From NCBI RefSeq assembly GCF_014280935.1, contig NZ_JACLZI010000036.1:62001-126000 (forward strand): a stretch of DNA of 64,000 nucleotides. Direction: 5' to 3'. Positions 9,096 to 18,414 of this stretch are shown piece by piece. This stretch comes from Aquibacillus kalidii. Its GTDB lineage: Bacteria; Bacillota; Bacilli; Bacillales; Amphibacillaceae. The notes under the pieces are model-generated. The model worked only from the letters and a program-made list of their open reading frames with translations. It ran no database searches and was not told the DNA's origin. The first letter of the stretch is position 1; each line of letters starts with the position of its first letter. The translations under genes were made by a program, and so were the position numbers.

Positions 9096-9185
9096 CAGCC
9101 ACTTCCCTACGCTAGTTTTAACTAGATCAGGTTCAAAGGGTTAGGTATAACCATCTCAGTCCGTATAGACACCCCTAGTGAGTTA
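9096..9185 (-). ncRNA. TPP riboswitch (THI box) upstream of tenI-thiOSGF
   Basis: On the minus strand the conserved THI-box elements occur in order: CTAGGGGTGTC, GACTGAGATGG, ACCCTTTGAACCTGATC and the closing GCGTAGGGAAGTGG. These form the two arms that bind the pyrimidine and the pyrophosphate of thiamine pyrophosphate. A terminator follows at 9042-9070, so ligand binding should stop transcription before tenI. It lies inside the larger cluster, only 26 bases after the ykoC stop. Confidence 0.95.
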
Positions 9186-9210
9186 GAAAAAATATGAAAT
9201 TATCGGAAAG

Positions 9211-10014
9211 TCATCCCTCGTACCGAACATCATGTATATCAACATAAGGAAAGTAAATCATCGCTACATAAGAAATGGTAATGATCAAAAGAAAGAAAAC
9301 AACAAATAAAAAGTCGTATCTCGAAAATCCTAACTGATAATAATACGTACGCTTACTCGTTTGACTAAAGCGTTTAGCTTCCATCGCCACTGCAATTCGG
9401 TGAGCTCTTCTAATACTTTGAGCAAGTAAAGGGATGGAGAAAAACTTCAATCTTTCATATAAACCTCTTAACCCTTTATGGTGTTTTACCCCACGTATTT
9501 TTAATGCATATCGCAGCGTTTGTAATTCCTCTATCATAATGGGTAATAATCGAATGGCTGCCATAAAGCTATAAGCATATTTTGGCTTTAACTTTAACTG
9601 TTGCATAAAGGAATAAAAGAGATAGACAGGTCTAGTCGTTAAAGCAAACGTAACACCTAGTAAAGCAAACTCTATCCCACGGACACCTAGATGCACTCCT
9701 CTAAAAAAGCTTTCCTCCGTAATGTGAATGAATCCCCACTTAAACCACGTTACGTCTCCTTTCCCAAAGAAAATCATAGAGGTTGAAGATGTGATAAAGA
9801 TCAACAGGAAAGGAATAGCGATTAATAAAAGCCGTTTCCATGGATGTCCAGTAAAGCATACATATAAGATTAATGTTCCGAACATCAAATTGACCATCAC
9901 ATTAATATCATGGATAAATAGTAACCCGAGAAAAAGGATGACAATGATTACAAACTTAAAGCTCGGATTAATTTTGTGTAACCAAGTTACTTGAGAGCTT
10001 AACTCCATTGTCAT
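9211..10014 (-). CDS. ykoC: ECF transporter transmembrane (T) component YkoC
   Basis: This is the T subunit of an energy-coupling-factor importer and couples the ATPase to the substrate-binding YkoE. The 267-residue protein is strongly hydrophobic at the N-terminus (about five predicted helices) and has the signature cytoplasmic arginine motifs of EcfT proteins: AAIRLLPIMIEELQTLRYALKIRG and QSIRRAHRIAVAMEAKRF. ATG at 10014 follows GGGAG at good spacing and is preferred to the upstream ATG at 10029. The gene overlaps the end of ykoD by 47 bases. Uptake of a thiamine precursor is inferred from the TPP leader. Confidence 0.85.
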   Translation of the reverse strand: MTMELSSQVTWLHKINPSFKFVIIVILFLGLLFIHDINVMVNLMFGTLILYVCFTGHPWKRLLLIAIPFLLIFITSSTSMIFFGKGDVTWFKWGFIHITEESFFRGVHLGVRGIEFALLGVTFALTTRPVYLFYSFMQQLKLKPKYAYSFMAAIRLLPIMIEELQTLRYALKIRGVKHHKGLRGLYERLKFFSIPLLAQSIRRAHRIAVAMEAKRFSQTSKRTYYYQLGFSRYDFLFVVFFLLIITISYVAMIYFPYVDIHDVRYEG

Positions 10015-11500
10015 TACTTCTCCCTTCATCTGTTATTTTAAGTGAATTTGCAGACCTTTTTATCCATTCATTCGGTGTACAATCCTCTACTAGTTTACCT
10101 TCTCTGATTTCCCAAACCCTTGTAGCAAAATTCTCTACAATCTTCATATCGTGTGTCACCATTAAAATAGTGGATCCTTGTAACCTAATCGCTTCTAACT
10201 GCTCCAAGATATCAAAGGTATTCCTTGCATCTTGTCCAAAGGTTGGCTCATCCAATAGCAGAAAAGGCTGTTGCCTAACCATTGCAGAAGCAACACTTAA
10301 TCTTCTTTTTTGGCCTAATGACAACTGATAAGGATGATTCGTTTTAACCTTAGACAGATTATATACGTCTAAACATTCCTCTACTCGTTTATCAATTTCT
10401 TTTTGGTTCCAATTCTCTTGTGATAATGAATACGTAATTTCATCGTAAACGGAATTAGAGATAAATTGAAATTCGGGGTTTTGAAAAACAAATGATAAAT
10501 GCTTAGTGACCTCGTCGACCTTGTTGTATTGTTGTCCATTAATTTTGTACAAGCCTTTAGTTTTAATTAGCTTCATTAAAGCGTGTAAGAGTGTGCTTTT
10601 CCCCGCACCATTTTCTCCAATGATCGCAATCCATTCTTTTGAATGAATATCCGCTTTCCTCACCTCAATTTTTTTTTCTTTCCTTCTAAACCCCGTAAAC
10701 TCAGATAAACAAATCCTTTCCTGGTGACTATCCTTTTCCTCATGATAGGTTTGTTTTAAAGATGAATTCGCTAAGTAATCATCCCATACACCTGGATACC
10801 AAATGCCATGTTCACGCAAAGTATCTGTATAATACTTGAAAATGTAATCTTTTGTGCCATCTGCAATTAGTTTTCCGTGCTCATTAAGTAAGATAACTCG
10901 ATCAACAAAATCGACAATTTTCTCAATGTTATGCTCTACAATAATTAATGTCTTATCTTCACCGATGTGCTTTATTGTCTTCCATACTTCATCGGTACCC
11001 TCAGGGTCCAACAAGGCAGTTGGTTCATCTAAAAAAAGCACCTCAGGCTGTAATGCTAAAACGGATGCAATCGCAAGCCTTTGCTTCATCCCACCAGACA
11101 ATGTTTGAATAGAAGTATGGATATCTTCGAAGGATAATCCAACCTGATCCAGGTTTGCTTTAATCCTTTCTTCCATTTGCTCTCTAGGTATTTGTAGGTT
11201 TTCTAATACGAATGCAAGTTCCTCATCTACATATGGCATACAAAATTGGGTATCTGGATCTTGAAATAAGAAGCCCCAAGACGAAGGTGTTGTTACATTA
11301 TCTGTTTTTATTGGCACTTCAATTGAATCTGGGATTAAACCAGTTAACACTTGTAACAGTGTAGATTTACCAGAACCTGACGGACCAACAATTAAAACCT
11401 TTTCTCCTTTTTGAACAGATAATGAAAAATCTCTAAACAGTAGAGAGTTGCTACCTGGAAATTTCAATCGTAAATTTTCAACGCTTGTAACTACTGTCAT
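9968..11500 (-). CDS. ykoD: ECF transporter double ATPase YkoD
   Basis: The 510-residue protein contains two full ABC ATPase domains in one chain. Domain 1 has Walker A GPSGSGKST, signature LSGGMKQR and Walker B VLFLDEPTA; domain 2 (from about residue 265) has GENGAGKST, signature LSLGQKRR and FLLLDEPTF. This fused arrangement matches YkoD of the B. subtilis ykoFEDC thiamine/HMP transporter. It lies between ykoE and ykoC, under the first TPP riboswitch of the cluster (12919-13015). Confidence 0.9.
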   Translation of the reverse strand: MTVVTSVENLRLKFPGSNSLLFRDFSLSVQKGEKVLIVGPSGSGKSTLLQVLTGLIPDSIEVPIKTDNVTTPSSWGFLFQDPDTQFCMPYVDEELAFVLENLQIPREQMEERIKANLDQVGLSFEDIHTSIQTLSGGMKQRLAIASVLALQPEVLFLDEPTALLDPEGTDEVWKTIKHIGEDKTLIIVEHNIEKIVDFVDRVILLNEHGKLIADGTKDYIFKYYTDTLREHGIWYPGVWDDYLANSSLKQTYHEEKDSHQERICLSEFTGFRRKEKKIEVRKADIHSKEWIAIIGENGAGKSTLLHALMKLIKTKGLYKINGQQYNKVDEVTKHLSFVFQNPEFQFISNSVYDEITYSLSQENWNQKEIDKRVEECLDVYNLSKVKTNHPYQLSLGQKRRLSVASAMVRQQPFLLLDEPTFGQDARNTFDILEQLEAIRLQGSTILMVTHDMKIVENFATRVWEIREGKLVEDCTPNEWIKRSANSLKITDEGRSNDNGVKLSSNLVTQN

Positions 11501-11513
11501 CTTATCCCCCTAT

Positions 11514-12095
11514 CTACTGATCCAATGCCTGATAATCATCTTTGGATATTGGTCGTACCAAATTCGTTACCCCTGTTTTTTCTAAAGCAATGACAATAAA
11601 ATGAGCGAAAACACCTGCAATCAGAATACCGCCTAATATTCGTGCACCAAACATTAGTCCTAGATTCCAAAGCGCTAAATCTTCAACATATCCATAAAAG
11701 TAATCAATGATAATGGAAGCTAGTGCTGATGCTAATCCTGCTAATGACACAACCCATACTCCAAATCTTTTATATCCAAATGCCATAAAAATAAGTTCTG
11801 CTGCTAAACCTTGACCTAAACCAAAAATAAGAGTTGTTACTCCCCATTCTCCTCCGAAAATAAATTCACCATGTGCTGCAGCAACTTCTGCCAATAAAGC
11901 AACACCCGGTTTTCTAACAATTAAAAATGCCACAGTTGCTGCAATAAACCACATCCCATAAATGAGTTGTTCAGCATGTAAGCCTACGGTAGAAACAACT
12001 CCGTATAAAGGACCCCACAGTTTATAAATAAGTCCAAAGATAAGAGAAATAATAATTGTTACTAAAATGTCGGATAATTTTAATCCTTTATTCAT
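11514..12095 (-). CDS. ykoE: ECF transporter substrate-binding membrane protein YkoE
   Basis: YkoE is the S component that recognises the substrate of the YkoEDC transporter. The 193-residue protein has five to six hydrophobic segments and the family patterns LIYKLWGPLYGVV, GMWFIAATVAFLIVRKPG and AAAHGEFIFGGEWG. It follows tenA by 14 bases. In B. subtilis a YkoF protein accompanies YkoEDC, but no YkoF is encoded here. TPP control and the TenA neighbour suggest thiamine or hydroxymethylpyrimidine as substrate. Confidence 0.88.
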   Translation of the reverse strand: MNKGLKLSDILVTIIISLIFGLIYKLWGPLYGVVSTVGLHAEQLIYGMWFIAATVAFLIVRKPGVALLAEVAAAHGEFIFGGEWGVTTLIFGLGQGLAAELIFMAFGYKRFGVWVVSLAGLASALASIIIDYFYGYVEDLALWNLGLMFGARILGGILIAGVFAHFIVIALEKTGVTNLVRPISKDDYQALDQ

Positions 12096-12109
12096 TTGTC
12101 ATCCATCCT

Positions 12110-12784
12110 TTAATTTGATAGTTTAATAGGCCAGTCTTCTAAGTTATAAGCCATTTCCCAAAATCCATATTCATATTGACTGCTAATTACGAAATGTTCT
12201 TCCATTCGTTCTAACTCTTGAGCACTAGTGTTTCTTGCTATTTCATCTAGTCGATCAATTTGTTCCTCTACAAGATTTCGGAACCAGTCTCCGCCATACG
12301 CTTCTATCCATTTTTGATAAATAGGCTCTTGTGGATTATGCATTTTCAATCGTTCTCCAATTTCATAATATAGCCAATAACAAGGTAAGATGGCAGCGAG
12401 TAAATCGCCTAAATGACCACCGAATGATGCGCGATACATGTGCGAGGTATAGGCATAGGCCGTTGGTGACGGTTTAAAATTACGCTGCTCTTCTTCGGTA
12501 ATGCCTAAAAGCTTCGAGAAGGTTCGGTGTAACTCTAATTCTGCTTCATATGTACCTTGTGCATGAATGGCCATTCGATTTGTTGTATGCAAATCTTTTG
12601 CCAATGCCCCGCCTAAAGACTGAACTCTGGCAAAGTGTGATAAGTAGTACGCATCCTGCATGACATAATACTTAAAATTTTCCAATGGCAGATTTCCATC
12701 ACCAATGCCTTTTACAAATGGATGATCGAAACTTGCCTGCCAAATGGGATCGGCAACCTTCCTTATTTTTTCTGAAAATTTCAT
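12110..12784 (-). CDS. tenA: Aminopyrimidine aminohydrolase TenA (thiaminase II)
   Basis: TenA hydrolyses aminopyrimidine from degraded thiamine to HMP, feeding pyrimidine salvage. With the ATG at 12784 the protein has 224 residues, and the numbering matches B. subtilis TenA: Asp44, catalytic Cys135 (AAILPCYWLYY) and Glu205 all fall where expected. This supports that start over the ATG six bases upstream, which directly abuts GGGGA. TenA heads the tenA-ykoE-ykoD-ykoC unit behind a TPP riboswitch, coupling salvage to import. Confidence 0.93.
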   Translation of the reverse strand: MKFSEKIRKVADPIWQASFDHPFVKGIGDGNLPLENFKYYVMQDAYYLSHFARVQSLGGALAKDLHTTNRMAIHAQGTYEAELELHRTFSKLLGITEEEQRNFKPSPTAYAYTSHMYRASFGGHLGDLLAAILPCYWLYYEIGERLKMHNPQEPIYQKWIEAYGGDWFRNLVEEQIDRLDEIARNTSAQELERMEEHFVISSQYEYGFWEMAYNLEDWPIKLSN

Positions 12785-12827
12785 CCTCATTCCCCTTTTC
12801 TAAGATTTGCAACCCATAGTAAAATAC

Positions 12828-12871
12828 AAAAAACCCACTTTCTAAAGCCGTTAGGGCGCAAAGAAAGTGGG
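12828..12871 (-). terminator. Expression-platform terminator of TPP riboswitch 2
   Basis: CCCACTTTCT and AGAAAGTGGG form a perfect stem, with an inner GCGCC/GGCTT region and a TTTTTTG tail on the minus strand, between the aptamer and tenA. Confidence 0.85.
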
Positions 12872-12918
12872 CATAATCGGAATATTTCATATAAAAGCAC
12901 AGTAATACAAAATTCCGT

Positions 12919-13015
12919 CATTCCACTTCCCTACGCTGGTATGATCCAGATCAGGTTCTAAGGGTCTTAAAGTATCACTTTAATCTCAGTCTTAACAAAG
13001 ACACCCCTAGTGGGT
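12919..13015 (-). ncRNA. TPP riboswitch (THI box) upstream of tenA-ykoEDC
   Basis: Minus-strand THI-box elements CACTAGGGGTGTC, GACTGAGAT, GAACCTGATCTGGAT and CAGCGTAGGGAAGTGG are all present. The P3 arm is longer and more AT-rich than in the second copy. A strong terminator follows before tenA, consistent with transcription attenuation by thiamine pyrophosphate. Confidence 0.95.
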
Positions 13016-13141
13016 TGCTAATTTATTCAATTTTCGTACTTATCATATCATGATTCTAAATATTGTCAAACAGAATTTAACACTTTTGGCAGAGGTTCAT
13101 CATATACAAACGCTTATTAATAGTTAAAGCCCAATCCAGTG

Positions 13142-14890
13142 TTAACTATTAAACTTCCGTACTAAACCATTTAATTTCGTAGATAAGCTTGTTAATTGAC
13201 TAGCATTTGATGCAATTTCTTCCATTGTTATACTAGTTTCTTCTGTTGTTGCGGAAGCTTCTTCTACACTTGCTGCAGATTCTTGCGCGATCCCGGCTAC
13301 ATCTTGTATGGCCGTATTCATTTGTTGACTATTTAGGGATATTCCTTGTAAATTTGATTTTACTAGTTCGATATTATCAGCCATTTCTTCAACAGAGTCA
13401 CTTATCCGCTTAAACATGTCCCCAGTTGTTCTTATTTGCTTGGTCCCTTCTGTAACCTCCCTGTAACCATCCTTTAGGGAATTTGTTACATTTCCCGTCT
13501 CCGTTTGAATTGTTTTGACAATCGTAGTAATATCTTTGACAGAATCTCCTACTTGTTCCGCTAATTTACGAACTTCGTCTGCTACAACCGCAAAACCTTT
13601 TCCATGTTCCCCTGCTCGAGCCGCTTCAATAGCAGCATTTAAAGCTAAGAGATTAGTTTGATCTGCTATATCTTTAATAACGGATACTAATTTTGTAATT
13701 TGTTGTGATTGGGTATCTAATCCATTTACTTTTACAACTGCCTCTTTTACGATGCGATCAATTCTAGCCATCTGTTCAACGGAGGTATTCATCAATTGTG
13801 TTCCTTCATGGGTTAAATGTATAACAGCTTCCGACGACTGATGAATACTGTCACCACTTCCGCTGGTTTCATCTACCTTACTCGTGTAAATAGCCATTTT
13901 AGAAGAAAGATCACCGACATAGCTAGCCTGTGACTCAATACCAATTGATAATTCTCCCATAGTAGTAGCAACCTGTTCGGAACCAAGTTTGACTTCATTA
14001 GCTGAATCTGTTAACACATGACTTTGCTTGTCCAATTCATCTGATATTTCCAATACATCATGAATCATTGCCCTTAAATTCGTTCCCATTGTGTTCATAC
14101 TATGTGCAATTCGACCTATCTCATCATTGCCTTTATAATCAATTTGGTCAGTGTCAAGATTACCACTTGCAATTTGGTTACTTACTTCCACTACTTGATT
14201 TAAATGTTTAGATATGGATCTACTAATGACGAAAACTAAAATACTCCCAATGATTACAGATACTAACATCGAAACGATTAACGTGATAAATGAAGTTTGT
14301 TGACTTATTTGGACATTATCAACAGCTATTTGTTGCTCTTGAATGACTAAGTCACTAATAATATCTATAATTTCATCGGAATCAATAAACAACCTATCCA
14401 GTTCAAGTGCTGTTCTTTTGGCAGTTACAAAATCCGCCTCTTTTACAGCAGGTTTTATTACTTGCTCAAATTGTTCATCAATCGTTTGATGATTGGTTAC
14501 TACTTGTTGAAGTAATTCTTGTTGTTCGGGTGTTTTTAATTGCGAAGTTACAGATTCCACAATACTATTAAACTGCTCTTTACGATCTTCGTATTCCGCT
14601 AAGTATGTTTCCGTAGAATAATGAACGTAATTTGCTATACGTAACCCCATACTTTCAGATAATGTATTCAATTCCGTTATTTGCATCGCTTTATCACTGC
14701 TAGTAGCCATGTCTTCTACGTTACCACCGATATCATTAACAAGTTTCGTAACGACAACTGTGGAAATACCAAAAAGTAAAAAAATAATAATTAATGAAAG
14801 ACCATATTTTTTACCAATATTCAATTTCGAGAACAAACCCCTACCTGTTTTTTTCGGTTTAAAAAACGTTACTTTTCTCTTTTTCTTCAT
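13142..14890 (-). CDS. Methyl-accepting chemotaxis protein
   Basis: This transmembrane chemoreceptor has 582 residues from the ATG at 14890, nine bases after GGAGG. A basic N-terminus leads into TM1 (about 27-50). A four-helix-type extracellular sensor of some 150 residues comes next, then TM2 (about 200-223) and a HAMP segment. The long methylation/signalling coiled coil contains the hairpin tip [19 protein letters not shown], which contacts CheA/CheW. The ligand is unknown. The gene is monocistronic, with no che or fla genes nearby, as is common for bacilli. Confidence 0.93.
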   Translation of the reverse strand: MKKKRKVTFFKPKKTGRGLFSKLNIGKKYGLSLIIIFLLFGISTVVVTKLVNDIGGNVEDMATSSDKAMQITELNTLSESMGLRIANYVHYSTETYLAEYEDRKEQFNSIVESVTSQLKTPEQQELLQQVVTNHQTIDEQFEQVIKPAVKEADFVTAKRTALELDRLFIDSDEIIDIISDLVIQEQQIAVDNVQISQQTSFITLIVSMLVSVIIGSILVFVISRSISKHLNQVVEVSNQIASGNLDTDQIDYKGNDEIGRIAHSMNTMGTNLRAMIHDVLEISDELDKQSHVLTDSANEVKLGSEQVATTMGELSIGIESQASYVGDLSSKMAIYTSKVDETSGSGDSIHQSSEAVIHLTHEGTQLMNTSVEQMARIDRIVKEAVVKVNGLDTQSQQITKLVSVIKDIADQTNLLALNAAIEAARAGEHGKGFAVVADEVRKLAEQVGDSVKDITTIVKTIQTETGNVTNSLKDGYREVTEGTKQIRTTGDMFKRISDSVEEMADNIELVKSNLQGISLNSQQMNTAIQDVAGIAQESAASVEEASATTEETSITMEEIASNASQLTSLSTKLNGLVRKFNS

Positions 14891-15162
14891 AGCACCCAAC
14901 CTCCACAAATTTGTTATCGCTTACATTTTATGTGTAATAAAATCAACTCCCTATCTGTTGCCATCCACTTATACGTATAAATATTACTAACTATTAAGGT
15001 TGACATAATTATATCATAAAAATTTTGTTACCTTATAGAAATATACGTACAAGGTGGATGGTCATCTTATGTAGTATATTATTAAATATATCACATTTAC
15101 ACCATTATTCAACATAATTCGATAAAATATGTACGTACATATGGAAACTGTATGAACATAAA
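14891..15162. other. AT-rich upstream region with three TACGTA-type palindromes
   Basis: No gene is seen between the chemoreceptor start and the terminator at 15163. The stretch holds a perfect 12-bp palindrome TTATACGTATAA (14969-14980), an imperfect relative around ATATACGTAC (15041-15050) and a perfect 16-bp palindrome with core GTACGTAC (15127-15142). Shared TACGTA cores at about 75- to 85-base spacing suggest regulator binding upstream of the receptor, but no protein is identified. Confidence 0.3.
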
Positions 15163-15198
15163 GAATAACCCATATCAATTTTCCGAAATGGGTTATTT
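15163..15198 (-). terminator. Intrinsic terminator of the VOC gene
   Basis: AATAACCCAT pairs with ATGGGTTATT around a 14-base loop; ATTCTTT follows on the minus strand. Confidence 0.6.
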
Positions 15199-15220
15199 AT
15201 TCTTAAGAGTAATTATCACT

Positions 15221-15637
15221 TTACTCCAGATTATAGTTGCTTTTATAAATTGGACTTAATTCACTCCATACATCAAACATATTATTGTCTAAATCCCAGA
15301 AGACAAAATTTTGTCCTGAATGTCCCCTTTTCTCGATTGGCCCAACTTTTACATTCGTATCTTTAAATATCTTATACATGGATTCAAGTGCCTTCAAGCC
15401 GTCAACTTCAAATGTTAAAGAAAAATGGGGAATGTCATGGATCGTTGTAAAGTTAGCGGTTTCCTTTTCAATTGCCTTTACTAAGAAAAAACTTTGATTT
15501 GCAAAATTAACAATTGCTTTATCTTCATCTTCATAGCTAAGCTTTGCCCCTAAATTTTTTTGATACCAACCACTAGCCTTTTTAACATCACTTACTGGTA
15601 AATAAGTAGTCCCTACTCTTATCAACTTTTCACCCAT
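15221..15637 (-). CDS. VOC family (glyoxalase/bleomycin-resistance-like) protein
   Basis: A single-domain vicinal-oxygen-chelate protein of 138 residues, counted from the ATG at 15637, which follows AAGGGGG at good spacing; the open frame extends 60 bases further without a site. The pattern VGTTYLPVSDVKKASGWYQKNLG begins the first beta-alpha-beta unit. HDIPHFSLTFEVDG marks the second, and QNFVFWDLDNNMFDVW ends the domain. Metal-ligand positions are not all conserved, so it could be a binding protein rather than an enzyme. No partner gene is obvious. Confidence 0.75.
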   Translation of the reverse strand: MGEKLIRVGTTYLPVSDVKKASGWYQKNLGAKLSYEDEDKAIVNFANQSFFLVKAIEKETANFTTIHDIPHFSLTFEVDGLKALESMYKIFKDTNVKVGPIEKRGHSGQNFVFWDLDNNMFDVWSELSPIYKSNYNLE

Positions 15638-15786
15638 TATTAACCCCCTTACCATTCTTAACAGTGCGGTTTTAATCCAATCTAATTCTTCATCCACTCC
15701 ATTGTACTAGTAATAAATGTTATATAACGAAAGTATGGATATGTTTAACTATTTGCTATAGCACGTATACTAATTAGTTGTGTTCA

Positions 15787-16782
15787 TTAAGCTAAAATAT
15801 TAAAAAGCTCTTTCTTCACTTGCCATTGTAGCGGCTCCCCGTTTAAGTACCGCTTAAACTCTTCTAGCATATAGTAGCCCATTCTTCCGCATTCATCGCC
15901 CTCACTTCCAGCTAAATGTGGTGTTAATACCACGTTTTCTAACTGATATAGTGGGGAATCTTGACTTGGTGGCTCTGGAAACGTTACATCCAAGACGGCA
16001 GTTATATCTGGTCTATCCTGTAAAACCTCAATCATTTCCGGTTCTCTTACAATAGCACCTCTAGAAGTATTGATAAAACTAGAATTAGGAGGCATAACTG
16101 AAAAGTGTTCTTTTGTAATCATGCCTTCCGTTTCTTTTAGTAGAGGGGCATGTAAAGAAACTACATCAGACCGTTTGAAGGTTTCTTCCAAGCTGCATAG
16201 CTCAACACCTAACTGTTTAGCTTCTTCATCGCTTATGTATGGATCATAACCGATTATGTTTATATCAAATGGCTTCAGCAACTCACATACAATTCTTCCA
16301 ACAGTACTTAACGAAACGATTCCAACAGTACTTCCAAAAGCACCTGGAATGTTAAACGGTTTTTGGGGGAATTGCTTGGTTTTTCTAATACTTCTCGTAT
16401 ACGCCCACCCATTCTTTAAGCAGAATAAAATTTGTGATAATGTAAATTCTGCAACTGGAATCGCATTTGCCCTAACAGCATTAGTCATTAGAAGATTACG
16501 ATTCCAAGTTGCTTCTGTTACGATATTCTTTAACGATCCAGCAGCATAGAAAAACGCCTTTAGATTTGGTGCGGCATCAAGTAATGCTTGGTCAAGCTTC
16601 GGACCACCCCACCCAGAGAAAATGACTTCTACTTCCTTTAAGATAGAAATGTCCTGTTGGATTTGTTGATTGGTCATAGGTGGTCGATAAATATCTGATA
16701 TCGCTTCAATTCCTTTCCTCACTTGTTCGGGATACACGATATCAAATGTATCTTGATTCATTATATACAATCCTTTTACCAT
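15787..16782 (-). CDS. D-isomer-specific 2-hydroxyacid dehydrogenase family protein
   Basis: The 331-residue NAD-dependent oxidoreductase has a nucleotide loop within GSTVGIVSLSTVGRIV, followed by the acidic residue in IIGYDPY. The catalytic arginine lies in INTSRGAIV and the C-terminal histidine in LTPHLAGSEGDE. The ATG at 16782 has AAAGGG eight bases upstream and is chosen over the GTG at 16791. It lies 63 bases downstream of the DUF2264 gene in the same direction, so the two probably form an operon for a sugar-derived substrate. The precise substrate cannot be deduced. Confidence 0.82.
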   Translation of the reverse strand: MVKGLYIMNQDTFDIVYPEQVRKGIEAISDIYRPPMTNQQIQQDISILKEVEVIFSGWGGPKLDQALLDAAPNLKAFFYAAGSLKNIVTEATWNRNLLMTNAVRANAIPVAEFTLSQILFCLKNGWAYTRSIRKTKQFPQKPFNIPGAFGSTVGIVSLSTVGRIVCELLKPFDINIIGYDPYISDEEAKQLGVELCSLEETFKRSDVVSLHAPLLKETEGMITKEHFSVMPPNSSFINTSRGAIVREPEMIEVLQDRPDITAVLDVTFPEPPSQDSPLYQLENVVLTPHLAGSEGDECGRMGYYMLEEFKRYLNGEPLQWQVKKELFNILA

Positions 16783-16845
16783 CGCTATCACCCTTTCTAT
16801 TTGGTTGGAAACACTTGCATCTATTTAATTTGTTTCGACTAAAAG

Positions 16846-17985
16846 TTAATAAAGAGCTGAGTCAATTGGTATGAATTTTCCAGACCATGCTTTTTTTGTG
16901 GTCCAATCTTCTTCACCTTGCCAGAAGGGATCGTCTGACGGCAAGCCTAATGGGAGAAAAATGGTTGCACACAAATATAAACTACCAGTAGAAATATAAG
17001 GTTCTCCCAGATTAGGTTGATGACCATATAATCCTATTTTAAGCCATCCTTCATCATCAAAGGTTCCTGGTATCTCTATCGACCTCCGCATAACTGCTGT
17101 CAATGCACAACGTACCTGGGCTGGTTTGAGACTATCATCTAACCTGTGTTGCAAAGCCATTTGTGCTAAATGCTGGAATGCGCCAAAACGATAGGCTATT
17201 GATCTTCCTACTATTGGATACGTGCCTTCTGGTGAAATACTTCTTTCCAAAATGACAGCATATCTAATCGCTCTTTCGTGTATAGTTTGTTTCATATCCA
17301 TCCAATCAGGTGATAGATGGGCAATTTGGTCAATAATATCTACCATCATCGGTTGAATCACAAAACTATTATAGTAATCTGCATGATAAGCAGGCCCATC
17401 TCCGTATATACCATCTCCTACATACCATTGTTCATGTTGTTTCAATGCATAGTCTATCCTCATGGGATCCCAATCTTCATCAAACAAAAATAGAGCTGTT
17501 TCGATCATCGCTGCAAACAATAACCAGTTGTTGAAAAAGGGTTTTCGGTTTCGTGTTTGTTTTAGTGCTTCTACAACATTAAGTTTAACGGATGGCTCTA
17601 GTTTTTCCATTAGCTCTTTAGGAGCACGTACTAAAGCGTGAGCAAGGAAGGCTGCATCAACAATTGGTTGATGTCCCTCTGTAAAATTCATATAATCAGG
17701 CGAAGACGGGTCCGTTGCCTCTTTCATGCCAGTTCGAATAAGCTCCGCATAGTGTTTTCTTAGCAACCCTTCTTCTCCGTCATCTGGACCATTTTCTATC
17801 CACGGAGCTATACCGCATACAAGTCTGGCGAACGCTTCTAAATGACTATAATCTCCTCGGTCATCCAACGTTCCTTCAACAGGCATCAATTGCTTCAATT
17901 GCTGATTTGCAAGGGAACTGAGGACTGGATGAGCAATTTTATCCATTGTTTTCAACCAATAGTCTCGATCATAAGTAGGTAACAT
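16846..17985 (-). CDS. DUF2264 protein, putative alpha/alpha-barrel carbohydrate enzyme
   Basis: This soluble 379-residue protein matches DUF2264, a family with an (alpha/alpha) barrel found in carbohydrate-utilisation clusters. Visible conserved stretches are the N-terminal DYSHLEAFARLVCGIAPW, then NNWLLFAAMIETAL and WYVGDGIYGDGPAYHADYYNSF, which resemble active-site walls of unsaturated glucuronyl hydrolase-type enzymes. There is no signal peptide, so it acts on imported material. The neighbouring dehydrogenase and divergent AraC regulator support a small sugar or uronate pathway, but no transporter is present. Confidence 0.75.
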   Translation of the reverse strand: MLPTYDRDYWLKTMDKIAHPVLSSLANQQLKQLMPVEGTLDDRGDYSHLEAFARLVCGIAPWIENGPDDGEEGLLRKHYAELIRTGMKEATDPSSPDYMNFTEGHQPIVDAAFLAHALVRAPKELMEKLEPSVKLNVVEALKQTRNRKPFFNNWLLFAAMIETALFLFDEDWDPMRIDYALKQHEQWYVGDGIYGDGPAYHADYYNSFVIQPMMVDIIDQIAHLSPDWMDMKQTIHERAIRYAVILERSISPEGTYPIVGRSIAYRFGAFQHLAQMALQHRLDDSLKPAQVRCALTAVMRRSIEIPGTFDDEGWLKIGLYGHQPNLGEPYISTGSLYLCATIFLPLGLPSDDPFWQGEEDWTTKKAWSGKFIPIDSALY

Positions 17986-18414
17986 ATATACACCCCTTTT
18001 GTTAGTTTAATAATTTCACTTTTTGGCTAAGACTTATTTCTTTTACTATACATTTTAGTTTGGAATGCCCAGCTAAACGATCTCTGTCATTACAATTACT
18101 GGTATAGTATAACTTAGAAATTTTCATTAAAGTTGTTGTATAATTACTAATAATATCGTTCTGTTGTCCTAAGATTATTAGATAGATAGTCTAATTTAAA
18201 ATGGAAAATGATTATGAAGATGAAGAAAAACTAAGTATTTGATTCTGATTTGCATACCTTCTAAAAAGTTATAATTGATATTATAGTTGAATTTAAGTAA
18301 TACTATAATCTTTCATTTTTCACTTCTTCTAGATTTTATAGTAGGGTTAAGCTTGGCAAATTTGGATCTGTTCTTAACAAAAACAACAAGACTTAATAGA
18401 ATTATGGAGGGTCT
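17986..18414. promoter_or_regulatory. Divergent intergenic region between DUF2264 gene and AraC regulator
   Basis: The 429 bases contain no convincing gene. They carry the divergent promoters of the DUF2264 and regulator genes. An inverted repeat ATTATAGT/ACTATAAT (18280-18287 and 18302-18309) is the best operator candidate. No clear catabolite-response element was spotted. Confidence 0.35.

Noticed and set aside
14900-14935. A sigma-D promoter for the chemoreceptor
   Set aside because: GCGATAA resembles the -10 box, but no TAAA-type -35 is at the right distance.
18201-18242. A 13-codon ORF (MENDYEDEEKLSI) in the divergent regulator region
   Set aside because: No ribosome binding site and low-complexity acidic content.
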